From: Verrucomicrobia bacterium UBA3841
GTDB taxonomy: Bacteria > Verrucomicrobiota > Kiritimatiellia > RFP12 > UBA1067
Assembly (NCBI GenBank): GCA_002392765.1
Contig: DGHT01000030.1
Location: 1-64,000 of the forward strand
DNA length: 64,000 nucleotides
Direction: 5' to 3'
Shown here piece after piece: positions 42,948-52,300 of the stretch (the stretch's first letter is position 1; each line of letters starts with the position of its first letter). A program made the position numbers and the translations under genes. The notes under the pieces were generated by a model that ran no database searches, was not told the origin of the DNA, and worked only from the letters and a program-made list of their open reading frames with translations.

Positions 42948-45900
42948 ATGTCGCACATCGCTGCCATTATGCTTGCCGTCGCGCTCGTTCCCGCGCCGTG
43001 CGAATTCGAGGCGAAGGAGGGCGTTTGCCGCGCAGACGCGCCGGTCGTCGCGGTGCATGACGCATCGATTCCTCCCGAAGGTTACAGGTTATCGGTGGAG
43101 CCCGGCGCGATAAGGATAGCGTCGTCGGATGCGGCGGGAGAGTTCTATGCGCGGGTGACGCTTGGACAATTGGGAGGGACGCAATTTATTGCGTCCGGTG
43201 CGACCGCAAACGGGCGAGACGCCCGTTCCCCCAGTCTGGACGCTATGAATTGCGTCCCTCCCGCGCCCCTCCCGTGCTGCACGATCGTCGATTCGCCGCG
43301 GTACCGCTGGCGCGGGTGCCTTATCGACGAAGGGCGCCACTTCTTCGGCAAGGCGACCGTCAAGAAGATGATAGACGCGATGGCCGCGAACAAGCTGAAC
43401 GTGCTCCACTGGCATTTGACCGAAGACCAGGGCTGGCGCATCGACTTCAAGCGCTGGCCGGATCTTGCGAAAATGGGCGCCGTGCGGCGCGATGCGAATG
43501 GCCGGGTCTACGGGCCGCATTTCTATACCGAAGAGGATATTGCCGAAATCGTCGAATATGCGCAAAGCCGCCACGTGAAGATTGTCCCGGAGCTGGAAAT
43601 CCCGGGACACTCCCGCGCCGCGCTTGCGGCGTTTCCGCAGTTTTCGTGCCTTGGCGAAAAACTGGAGCGCCGCGCAGATTCAACGTGGGGCGTAAAGCGC
43701 GAGCTGTACTGCGCGGGGAACGACGAGGCGATAAGGTTTCTTGAAGAACTGCTCGACGAGTTCTGCCGTCTTTTCAAGTATTCGGACACGATCCACATCG
43801 GCGGCGACGAGTGCCCCAAGTCGCGCTGGCGCAGATGTCCGAAATGCCAGGCGCGGATCAAGGCGCTCGGGCTCAAAGACGAGGATGCGCTCCAATCCTG
43901 GATGATGCAGCATTTCACCAACTACCTCGCCAAGAAAGGGAAACGCGCCGTTCTGTGGGAAGAAGCCGTTGACGGCGGGCTCGCCGAAGGCGCGGCGGTC
44001 ATGTCGTGGCTTGGGATTGATCGCGCCGTTTCGGCGGCGTCAAATGGGACAGACTGCGTCGTGTGTCCTCGCATGTCGACCTACTTCGACCAGAAGCAGG
44101 GACTTCCGCTCGATCCGTGGCGGGCGGACGGCAGGGGGTTGCCGCTTTCGAAAGTATATGCGTTCGATCCGTCGGAAGGTTTTCCGGCGGAATGCGCCTC
44201 CCGCATCCTCGGCAGCGAGGGGCTTCTGTGGACGGAGCATATCGAAGAGCCGGAAGAACTGGAATGGATGGCGTTCCCGCGGCTTTGCGCGCTCGCAGAG
44301 GCGTTGTGGACGGGCGGCGAGAATCGCGACTACGCGGAATTCTTGAAGAGACTCGAAATGCATATTCCGCGCCTTCGCGCGATGGGCGTAAACTGCGCGC
44401 CTACGCCGGAGGGCGTCCCCGCGAACCAGGCCATGACGCCAGCTCCGAGAGAACGCGCGAACGGCTACGACTGGATTGCGCGGCACGAATACATCATGGA
44501 AGAGGCGCGGACATGGCGGACGAATCCAAGAATCGTGTTTCTGGGCGACGGAACGTTCCATCGCATGGCCGGGATGGAATCGATTGGCGAGACGGACGAC
44601 TCGCTGACGCGTCCCGAATGGAAGACGATGTTCGCGCCGGGCGAGCGCGTCCTCAACATGAGTTTCGACGGGGACAGGACCGAGAACATCCTCTGGCGGC
44701 TGGAGCAGGGCGAATTAAAGCGCGTAAAGCCGGAAATCGTAGTAGTCATGGCCGGAGGCGAAAATCTGCGGCCCGCTGCCGATGGGCGAGTCGATTCGCC
44801 GGAGGAAATAGCCCAGGCGGTTCGCAAGATCGTGGAACACGTCCGCCGCGAGCAACCGAATGCGGAAGTGCGGTTGTATGGAGTCTGCTCGCCGGACGGT
44901 GCGGATTATGACGCGGTCGAACGCGCGAACAGGCTGAACTCGCTTCTCTCGCGGATTCCATCGTACTGCGGCACGAAAGGCGGGGCGGTCAAATTCTTCG
45001 AATGCTGGGATGCGGGCACGCCGGTTTCGAGTCTCGACATTGCGCCTGACGGCGAGCGAGATATGACGGCGGATGTCATGGCGGCGGTCGAAGCCGTGCG
45101 CGGCGCGGGCGGAGGTGCGGTTTCCTTTGCACCGGGCGAATACCATTTCCGCTCGCCTGTCAAGATTCCTGTTTTCATCTCGAACCACGACAACCAGGAC
45201 GGACACGCGGCTTTTCTCCCGGTCACTAATGTCGCAAACTTTGCGTTCCGCTCGTCCGGCGCGCGTTTCGTATGCCACGGCGAGGGAGTAGCGTTTGCTC
45301 TTATCGACACGAAGGATGTCCGGGTCGAAGGAATCGCATTCGACTACGCAAGGCCGCGTTTTTCGGAATGGCGGCTCAAGGACGGAAGACTTTCTTCTAT
45401 CGACGCGCAGTTCACATGCGAGACGCGCGACGGAAAACTGTATGCCACAGGCCCAGGTTGGAGCGAACTTCAGAGGCTGGCGCATTTCTTCGACGGCAAG
45501 ACGCTCGCCCCGCTCGGAACCAAATGGTGGGACGGCACGGCGGACAGAGTGTTCGAAGGCTTCCCGGACGGGACGATCGTCGTCTCGCGCCACGGCTACA
45601 GACCCAATCCGTGCGTGTTTCTGTACCGGGCGGACCGCACGTCGTTCAGGAACTGCGGCGCGTATGCGGCGAGCGGCATGGGGCTTCTCGCGCAGAGATG
45701 CGACACCGTCACGGTCGGCGGATGGCGGACGCGGGGAACGCGGCAGACGGGGCTTCAGGCGGACGCGACGCACTTCTCTAATTGCCGCGGGACGGTGACT
45801 GTCGAAAACTCGCTTCTGGAAGGGATGGTCGATGATGGAATAAACGTACATTCGACGGCGCTCAGGATCGAGAAGATTCTCGACGGCGGGAAACTCGTCT

Positions 45901-46568
45901 GCAAATACGCGCACGTCCAATCGACGGGATTCGAGACGTTCCTTGCGGGCGAGACCTTGCGCTTCATCAGGGCTGCGACGATGGAACACGCTGGGGAGCG
46001 CACGGTCGAAAGCGTGAAATGGAACGCGGCGGACGAAATAGAGATCGCCGTCTCCGGCGGGACGCCGGATGGGATCGCGGCGGGAGACGCTGTCGAGAAC
46101 GCCGACTGGCAGCCGGCGGTGGTGTTTCGCGGGAACACGGTGCGCAACATGTCGCCGAGAGGTTCGCTGTTCGCAACGCCCGGAAAGATCGTCTGCGAAA
46201 GCAACCTCTTTTCGTCGGTGAGCGGCGCGGCGATACTGATTGCGGCCGATGCGAACGAATGGTACGAGACGGGTGCATGCCGCGACATGACGATCAGGGG
46301 AAACACGTTCCGCCGATGCACGCTCAAAGGCGGGAAAGGCGTCATACAGATTTCGCCAAAGGTTCCGCGCATCGCGGAGCAGAAAGAGCGCTACCACCAG
46401 AACATAACGATCTGCGGCAACAGGTTTGTCGAATGCGCGAAGCCCATGCTTTTCGCCGTCAGCGCGGGCCATGTGCGGCTGCGCGGAAATACGGTTGAGG
46501 ACAGCAACGGCGAGATGTCGCTTGCCGGCTGCGACGATGTCGTCGATCTGGACAATATGGAAAAATAA
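42948..46568 (+). CDS. GH20 beta-hexosaminidase / degenerate SGNH / GH110 fusion
   Basis: 1206 residues in three parts. The first is a GH20 beta-N-acetylhexosaminidase (about 15-500) with RGCLIDEGRHF, NVLHWHLTEDQGWRID and the catalytic Asp287-Glu288 in HIGGDEC. Next, an SGNH/PAF-acetylhydrolase-like domain (about 510-690) whose nucleophile box reads FLGDGT with Gly535 where Ser is expected; FDGDRTENILWRLEQGEL shows the family, and no catalytic His is evident. Last, a GH110-type beta-helix (about 705-1206) with ISNHDNQDGH, ADATHFSNCRG and DDGINVH (962-968). The product would remove beta-HexNAc and alpha-Gal ends. AGGAGG precedes ATG 42948. A 91-bp palindrome is inserted in frame at residues 75-105 of the GH20 domain. 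Confidence 0.87.
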   Translation: MSHIAAIMLAVALVPAPCEFEAKEGVCRADAPVVAVHDASIPPEGYRLSVEPGAIRIASSDAAGEFYARVTLGQLGGTQFIASGATANGRDARSPSLDAMNCVPPAPLPCCTIVDSPRYRWRGCLIDEGRHFFGKATVKKMIDAMAANKLNVLHWHLTEDQGWRIDFKRWPDLAKMGAVRRDANGRVYGPHFYTEEDIAEIVEYAQSRHVKIVPELEIPGHSRAALAAFPQFSCLGEKLERRADSTWGVKRELYCAGNDEAIRFLEELLDEFCRLFKYSDTIHIGGDECPKSRWRRCPKCQARIKALGLKDEDALQSWMMQHFTNYLAKKGKRAVLWEEAVDGGLAEGAAVMSWLGIDRAVSAASNGTDCVVCPRMSTYFDQKQGLPLDPWRADGRGLPLSKVYAFDPSEGFPAECASRILGSEGLLWTEHIEEPEELEWMAFPRLCALAEALWTGGENRDYAEFLKRLEMHIPRLRAMGVNCAPTPEGVPANQAMTPAPRERANGYDWIARHEYIMEEARTWRTNPRIVFLGDGTFHRMAGMESIGETDDSLTRPEWKTMFAPGERVLNMSFDGDRTENILWRLEQGELKRVKPEIVVVMAGGENLRPAADGRVDSPEEIAQAVRKIVEHVRREQPNAEVRLYGVCSPDGADYDAVERANRLNSLLSRIPSYCGTKGGAVKFFECWDAGTPVSSLDIAPDGERDMTADVMAAVEAVRGAGGGAVSFAPGEYHFRSPVKIPVFISNHDNQDGHAAFLPVTNVANFAFRSSGARFVCHGEGVAFALIDTKDVRVEGIAFDYARPRFSEWRLKDGRLSSIDAQFTCETRDGKLYATGPGWSELQRLAHFFDGKTLAPLGTKWWDGTADRVFEGFPDGTIVVSRHGYRPNPCVFLYRADRTSFRNCGAYAASGMGLLAQRCDTVTVGGWRTRGTRQTGLQADATHFSNCRGTVTVENSLLEGMVDDGINVHSTALRIEKILDGGKLVCKYAHVQSTGFETFLAGETLRFIRAATMEHAGERTVESVKWNAADEIEIAVSGGTPDGIAAGDAVENADWQPAVVFRGNTVRNMSPRGSLFATPGKIVCESNLFSSVSGAAILIAADANEWYETGACRDMTIRGNTFRRCTLKGGKGVIQISPKVPRIAEQKERYHQNITICGNRFVECAKPMLFAVSAGHVRLRGNTVEDSNGEMSLAGCDDVVDLDNMEK
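43172..43262 (+). repeat. 91-bp palindromic element inside the GH20 domain
   Basis: The 25-base arms at 43172-43196 and 43238-43262 are reverse complements with 2 mismatches (outer part GGGAGGGACGCAATT). Between them is a second perfect hairpin, AACGGGCG-AGA-CGCCCGTT (43209-43227). It lies between the TLGQL and IVDSPRYRWRG blocks of GH20, where homologues have only a short loop, and is translated without a stop. Confidence 0.85.
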
Positions 46569-46592
46569 TCTTAGACAAAGAAGAGAGGTGTC

Positions 46593-46949
46593 ATGAAGCA
46601 AATCGACGGGATAGAGGTGGCCGGCTATGACGGGCCGAATTACAAGACATTGCTGGCGTCCGGCTCATGGCGTGTTGCGTTTCTGAATCACGGAGACATA
46701 TTTTCGCCGGAGCGCCCCGAACGTCTGGAGCGGCATTTGGAAACAGACGAGGTTTTTGTGCTTTTGGACGGCAGTGCAACGCTGTTTGTCGGGAAGGAGA
46801 TGAATCCCGTAAAAATGGAACGATTCCGTATTTACAACGTGAAGCGCGGAGTTTGGCACCAGATACACACGGAGCCGGGAACCCGGTGCCTCATCGTCGA
46901 GAACGTGGACACGTCTCCGTCCAACTCTGAATACTGCGAGGTGGTGTGA
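46593..46949 (+). CDS. small cupin-like protein
   Basis: 118 residues forming a probable single cupin (beta-barrel) domain: ERHLETDEVFVLLDGSATLFVG as the first motif and VKRGVWHQIHTEPGTRCLIVEN as the second. The His and Glu residues in these could bind a metal. It has no signal peptide, so it is cytosolic, unlike its neighbours. Cupins in sugar loci often are isomerases or sensors, but the substrate cannot be told. AGAGAGGTG precedes the start, and the stop overlaps the next start (TGATG), which ties it to the DUF6259-like gene. Confidence 0.75.
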   Translation: MKQIDGIEVAGYDGPNYKTLLASGSWRVAFLNHGDIFSPERPERLERHLETDEVFVLLDGSATLFVGKEMNPVKMERFRIYNVKRGVWHQIHTEPGTRCLIVENVDTSPSNSEYCEVV

Positions 46950-49102
46950 TGGACAAATCGAAACGGCTCAAGCTTGTCAGGAATGTCTTGCTGCTGTTCC
47001 CGGCCGCGATTGGAGCGACGCTTCCGGCCGCTACGCTCGAGAATTCGAAAGTGCGCGTCGAGATAGGCGACAGGGGCGAGCTAAAGTCTCTTGTATGCAA
47101 AGACACGGGACACGACTGGGCGGGAGGAGCGCAGCTCTGGCGGCTCTATTTCGACGACAGGCGCGGAGGGCACGAAGAGAAGGAAGTGCCGGTATTGGGC
47201 GGCGAGCAGACGCCGCGAATCGAGATCGCCGGTGGAACGGGGGATGGTCAGTGCGGGACAATCACCATCAACTACCCGGCGCTTGTCTGCCGCGGAATGA
47301 TGTTCGACGCGTCCCTGCGCCTGACGATCGCGCTCGAGCCGGACGGCCTCGTGCGTTTCGCGTCCGAGATATCCAACCGCGAAGCGCATACATGCATCCG
47401 CGAACTGCAATATCCGCTCGTGGGCGACTGCCGTCTGCCGGGAGGCGCGGAGCTGCTCACGACGTTTCTCGGCGGCGAACGTTTCAAGGATCCTGTCGGC
47501 AAGATAGCCCGCGAGGGCAACGAACCGCCGTACTTCGGACGAACGTGGGAGTTTCGGCAGATCGACTATAAGTATCCGAGCCACACTGTCGCGAACTGCT
47601 TCGCGCTTCTGAACGACAGCGAAGGGCTGTACATTGCGAGCCACGACCCTACCTTCCAGGACACATGGCACGGGCTAAGGGTCTATCCGGAAAGCCCCAT
47701 GACCTTCACGCGGCTGGAGGCTGGACTCTACAAGTATCCCGACGTTCTTTGCGGAGGAACTTGGAAGAACGATTCGAACGTTCTCTGGCCCTACGCGGGC
47801 GACTGGAAGGAGACGGCGAGGCGCTACCGCGCCTGGGCGGATACGTGGTGGAAGCGCCGCGCCGCGCCCGCGTGGGTGAACATGATGACGGGATGGCAGC
47901 GCATCATCTTCCGCCATCAGTACGGAGTCACGTACTACACGCCGGACGATGTCGCCGGACAGGTATGGGAGGCGGGCCGCAAAGCGGGGATAGACACGCT
48001 TCTCTGCTTCGGCTGGTGGAACTCCGGAATGGACAACGGCTATCCCGATTCGTATTTCACGACAGACCCGGCAACGGGCGGGGATGCGGCGTGGAAGAAG
48101 GCGATCGCGGACTTTCAGGCAAAAGGGGGAAAATTCCACCTGTACTTCAACGGCAAACTCATCGATCTCGAAAGCGATTACTTCAGGAACGGCCCCGGCA
48201 GGGAAATATGCTATCGCGACAACACGGGCGCCGTCTATACCGAGCAGTACCGGTTCAAGGGTTCGGGCACGTTTACCGGCTACTACAACACGCGCACATT
48301 CACACCGGCCAACCAGCGCAGCGAGGAGTGGCGGGCTCTTCTGCGCAAAATGGTGGATCGCGCCATCGACTTCGGAGCGGATTCGGTGTTTTTCGACCAG
48401 CTGGGATACTGCGAGTACACCTCCACCTGGAATACGGACGGAGAGTTCCCCATGCCGGACCATTTCATCATAGCCGAAAAGGCCAAAACGCTCGAGATGC
48501 TGCACGACTACATCGACGGGAAGGCGCCAGAAGATTTCGCAATCGGCACGGAGTGCTTCACGGACGTCTGCGCGCAGCATGTTGACTACGTCCACAACCT
48601 CATCAATCCGTCGAAGCCTACCGATTTCCCGGAATGGGTGCGCTATGCGTTTCCCGAAATCCCACTGACGGACCGCGAGATACGCGACGACACCGACATC
48701 GCCTGGCGCGTGAACCACAACCTGCTTGTCGGGCTGCGCACTGACGGCGAGACGTTCCGGTGCCAGCGGACGCTCGACTGGGCGCCCGCCCATCAGGAAC
48801 GGCTCGGGAGGATCAACGCATTGCGCCGGAAGTATCCTGTTCTCATGGGGACCTACCGCGATACCGACGGATTCGAAAACTCCAATCCGAAGATATTGCT
48901 CGCCCGCGCGTTTTCCGACGGAGCCGAGATGGCGATTGTCGTCTGCACCGCGAAGGACGTGCCGGCGAAAGGCGTGTTGCGCGTACCGGGACGGACCTTG
49001 TCCTCCTGGGATTGCATCGGCGAGGCCAAGGTCGATGGAAATGCGAAGGGAATAGACATATCGCTTCCGGCGAACGGACTTGCGGTGCTTGGATTCCGCT
49101 GA
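46949..49102 (+). CDS. secreted DUF6259-like (beta/alpha)8 glycosidase
   Basis: 717 residues. A hydrophobic N-terminus (LVRNVLLLFPAAIGATLPAA) serves as signal peptide. A beta-sandwich (about 30-270) precedes a TIM-barrel-like region with WQRIIFRHQYGVTYYT, LLCFGWWNSGMDNGYPD, GADSVFFDQLGYCEY and AIGTECFTDV. The Asp in FFDQLGYC sits where GH27/GH36/GH31-clan enzymes have catalytic acids, but this is only an analogy. The ending is a beta-rich domain. The layout matches the DUF6259 group of presumed glycosidases. It closes the glycan locus and follows the cupin with a 1-base overlap. Substrate unknown, probably an alpha-linked sugar. Confidence 0.72.
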   Translation: MDKSKRLKLVRNVLLLFPAAIGATLPAATLENSKVRVEIGDRGELKSLVCKDTGHDWAGGAQLWRLYFDDRRGGHEEKEVPVLGGEQTPRIEIAGGTGDGQCGTITINYPALVCRGMMFDASLRLTIALEPDGLVRFASEISNREAHTCIRELQYPLVGDCRLPGGAELLTTFLGGERFKDPVGKIAREGNEPPYFGRTWEFRQIDYKYPSHTVANCFALLNDSEGLYIASHDPTFQDTWHGLRVYPESPMTFTRLEAGLYKYPDVLCGGTWKNDSNVLWPYAGDWKETARRYRAWADTWWKRRAAPAWVNMMTGWQRIIFRHQYGVTYYTPDDVAGQVWEAGRKAGIDTLLCFGWWNSGMDNGYPDSYFTTDPATGGDAAWKKAIADFQAKGGKFHLYFNGKLIDLESDYFRNGPGREICYRDNTGAVYTEQYRFKGSGTFTGYYNTRTFTPANQRSEEWRALLRKMVDRAIDFGADSVFFDQLGYCEYTSTWNTDGEFPMPDHFIIAEKAKTLEMLHDYIDGKAPEDFAIGTECFTDVCAQHVDYVHNLINPSKPTDFPEWVRYAFPEIPLTDREIRDDTDIAWRVNHNLLVGLRTDGETFRCQRTLDWAPAHQERLGRINALRRKYPVLMGTYRDTDGFENSNPKILLARAFSDGAEMAIVVCTAKDVPAKGVLRVPGRTLSSWDCIGEAKVDGNAKGIDISLPANGLAVLGFR

Positions 49103-49216
49103 AATTTTCATCAGCAGTAATTTTTTACAACAAAGTTGACATGTCGTTTCAACACAAATATTCGTTTTTATAGTATAATTCAAAGCGGCTCAGAAGGGTT
49201 CAGAAGGAAATATTGC

Positions 49217-49246
49217 TTGACAATTGCTATCCGGTTGTTGTACACT
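49217..49246 (+). promoter_or_regulatory. promoter of the LamG surface protein
   Basis: TTGACA (49217-49222), an 18-base spacer and TACACT (49241-49246), 62 bases before the start codon. A further TTGACA (49136) and TATAAT (49174) nearby are 32 bases apart, so they do not pair with each other. The AT-rich 49103-49308 spacer separates this gene from the glycan locus. Confidence 0.55.
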
Positions 49247-49308
49247 ATTTTAAGGTCTTGGTGATGATATTTCGCCGGATCTGAATAAACTGAAGGAGTA
49301 ATCAAAAT

Positions 49309-52300
49309 ATGAAGCGTACGAAAGTTGCAGTAATTGGGGGGGGGGGGCAAAAATGCGCAATTAGCGCATTTGCCTTGGTAGCAGCCATGTCTGCTTTTGC
49401 AGGAGTGAAATACTGGGACAATCCCGACTTCAAGTCCTTCGACGTCGGCGACTACGTGCAGGACGGACTGGTCCTCCACTACGACGGCATCCGCAACGCT
49501 GGCCCCAACGCCGCGCATGACCACAACGCAACGACATGGGTCAACCTTGGAACGGGCGGAGCCGACTACGACATGGCGAAGAAAGGCTCGCCGACATCGT
49601 CCTATTGGACGGACTCAGGTTTCTATTTCGAGGGCAAGACGTGGTTCGTCACGCCGAACCAGGTATCCCTTGGAACTGCATACGAAACCGAGATCTTGGT
49701 GGATGCGGCGTATGCAAAGCAGGTTAGCATCGGATATATACTGTTCACGAGTACCGCGTATCCTCGGAAGGACGATTCAGGATGGCGCTTTGGTTCCATT
49801 GGAATCCGGAAAAATGGAGCCACGTTTAATCAAACCATCGACGGCACGACATATAATGCGACCCTGTGCCTCAACACGGATGGCAGTCCCAGTGCCGGAA
49901 CAGTCAAGCGCCCAGTTCTGCTCGACCCTACGTTTGAGTATATGACTGCCGTCGCAAACGAAACCTACACCTGCATCTTCACCGGGCTGGATGAGCCCAC
50001 GGGCGCTCCCGGCCGCAGCGGTCTCGCGTCTGGAAATACTATTCTGACGGGGAATTCCCTGTATTTCTTCCTTGGCGGCCACAACAACAACGACAGCAGC
50101 GAGACGACGACGGCCGAGACATTGACCGGCATGATCCGCAGCTTCCGTCATTACTCTGCGCCCATCTCCCGCGAACAGCGCGCCTGGAACCGCGTGGTGG
50201 ATGAAGCCCGCTATTTCCACCGTCGTGGCGCGTTGCCCGTTACAAACGTTGTCGTGGCCGTGACGGGAATCAACGGTATTGAGGATGACCACTTCGCGCT
50301 TGACGGGGACGGCTACACGTTCACCACGCCCACCTCGCGCACCATCGAGGGTAAGCGATACTCTCTTGACGGCTATACGCTCGAAACATGGAACGGCTCC
50401 TCGTGGGTATCGGACGGAGCCGGAACGCATGCGGGCAATTCGGCCGCGATTTCCGATACGACGGGCAAGGTTCGCCTGACGTGGCAGTATTCGCGTCCCG
50501 CAGGAGAAGGCCAGCTCGCGCACTACGATGTTTCGGACTACGTGAAGAATGGTCTTGTCGTCCATTTCGACGGTATTCGCAACCAGGGCGTATCGTCGCC
50601 TCATTCCAATGACGCCACCACCTGGATCAACCTCGGTTCAGGTGGCAGCGCCAACAACGCCACGAATACTCTTGGCACAAGCGGCGGGTATTGGACGGAT
50701 GACGGGTATCGCTTTGGTGGCTACGGCACGAAGTTTGTCGTTGAAACGGCCCACACCTGGCACACGGACCACACGGTCCAAACGCTCGTGGACGCCGCGT
50801 ATGCCGACAACAAGGCTTCGAGTGACGGAAACTATGTGTTTTCCTCTTCCTGGAACAAGGGCGCTCTTATTGTTCGCGGTGGAGATTCTACGAAAACGGT
50901 CTGGTTCCACACTCAGGGACTTGCACACAAAGCGATGCCCTGCGTGGCCAACCAAGACCTTGAACGGTTCACATACGCGACGGCGATTCACAACGGCACA
51001 GCCGGAACAGCCTGTGTGTTCACCGGAACCGAGCCGCCGACAAGCGGGGAGATCACGGCCGGTTTCCTCTCCTACGAGTCTTCCATGGCCGAGTACACCA
51101 GCAAAACGGCGATTGGTGGCTGGGGCGGTAACGTCGCTCAATATCTCGTCGGCAAGGTGAAGAACTTCCGCTACTATTCACGAGTGTTGACCAATGATGA
51201 ACTTGCCCAGAACCGCAAGGTCGATGAATACCGCTTCTTCGGGCGCTATGTCGTCACGAACGTCCTCGTGCAGTCCACCTACTCCTACCTGCAGGGCAAC
51301 GAGAAGGCCGGTCCCTACGAGGTCGAGGGTTCCTACACCTTCACCGCGCCGGAAAGCGTGACCGCCCCGAACGGCATCACCTATGCCTGCGCCGGTTACA
51401 CCGTCGAAACACAGAACGGCATCGGTTGGGCAAACGCCACGGACTACACGGGCACCTCCTATCTCTACAACACCTCAGCCGGAACCGTCCGACTCACGTG
51501 GAAGTGGAAAGCGACGAGCGGCATTCGCACTGCCGCAGACTATTCGCTCGACGACCTCTCGCCCGCCGGCCTCGCGCTCCACTACGACGGAAAACTCAAC
51601 GCCGGCGTTGGTGCCGCACACTCCGACACTGCCACGAAGTGGGTCAACCTTGGCTCGCGACCCGGCATGGACCTTACCCGAGCCACGGCCTCTGGTGCTA
51701 CATCCGAGCAGATTGGCAGCTGGACGGTCGACGGCTATGCCTTCGGCGGCAAGTCGCAGTTCAACAGCGCCGGTGGCCAGCAGTGGGCGACGACGTTCTC
51801 CGCGCAGGCGCTCGTCGACGCCAGCTACGCGGACAACACGCATGTCAGCGGCAACTACATCGCCGCAACGACATGGAAGATGTTCGGCATGCAGATTGAC
51901 GGCTCGCGGAAAGTCGGCCGCTTCAACGCGCAGTCGGACGAGGATTACGCCCATCGCCCCAACTACTCGACGGCGACCGGCATCGACTACATGACCGCCA
52001 TCCACGACGCCGCGACGCAGACCGCCGTCGTGTTCCCGGGCACGAAGGCGCCGACGGGCGGCAGCGTGACCGACGGCTACATGCATTTCGACTCCTTCAA
52101 CGGCATTGAGAACAACGCCTTCCGCCTCGGCGGCTGGGGCGGCGGTCCGGGCGGCTCCCAGAACCTCGTCGGCACCGTGAAGACCTTCCGCTACTACGAC
52201 CGCGTCCTCACCGAGGAGGAACTCGTCCGCAACCGCAACGTCGATAGCGCGCGCTACTTTGGCGAACTGGCCGTGACGAACGTGGTGGTGACGACGAAGT

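Noticed and set aside
44715..46601. 628-codon open frame on the minus strand
   Set aside because: It is entirely antisense to the GH110 part of the fusion gene, with Arg-rich low-similarity sequence; the plus frame has clear GH110 motifs.
49136..49179. TTGACA (49136) and TATAAT (49174) as a promoter pair
   Set aside because: The boxes are 32 bases apart, far from the 16-19 usually needed; the pair at 49217/49241 has a proper spacer.
49336..49347. 12-G run as a sequencing or assembly error
   Set aside because: Errors in long homopolymers are common, but the present length keeps the signal peptide and whole gene in frame, so a real tract is more likely; length variation still needs raw reads.
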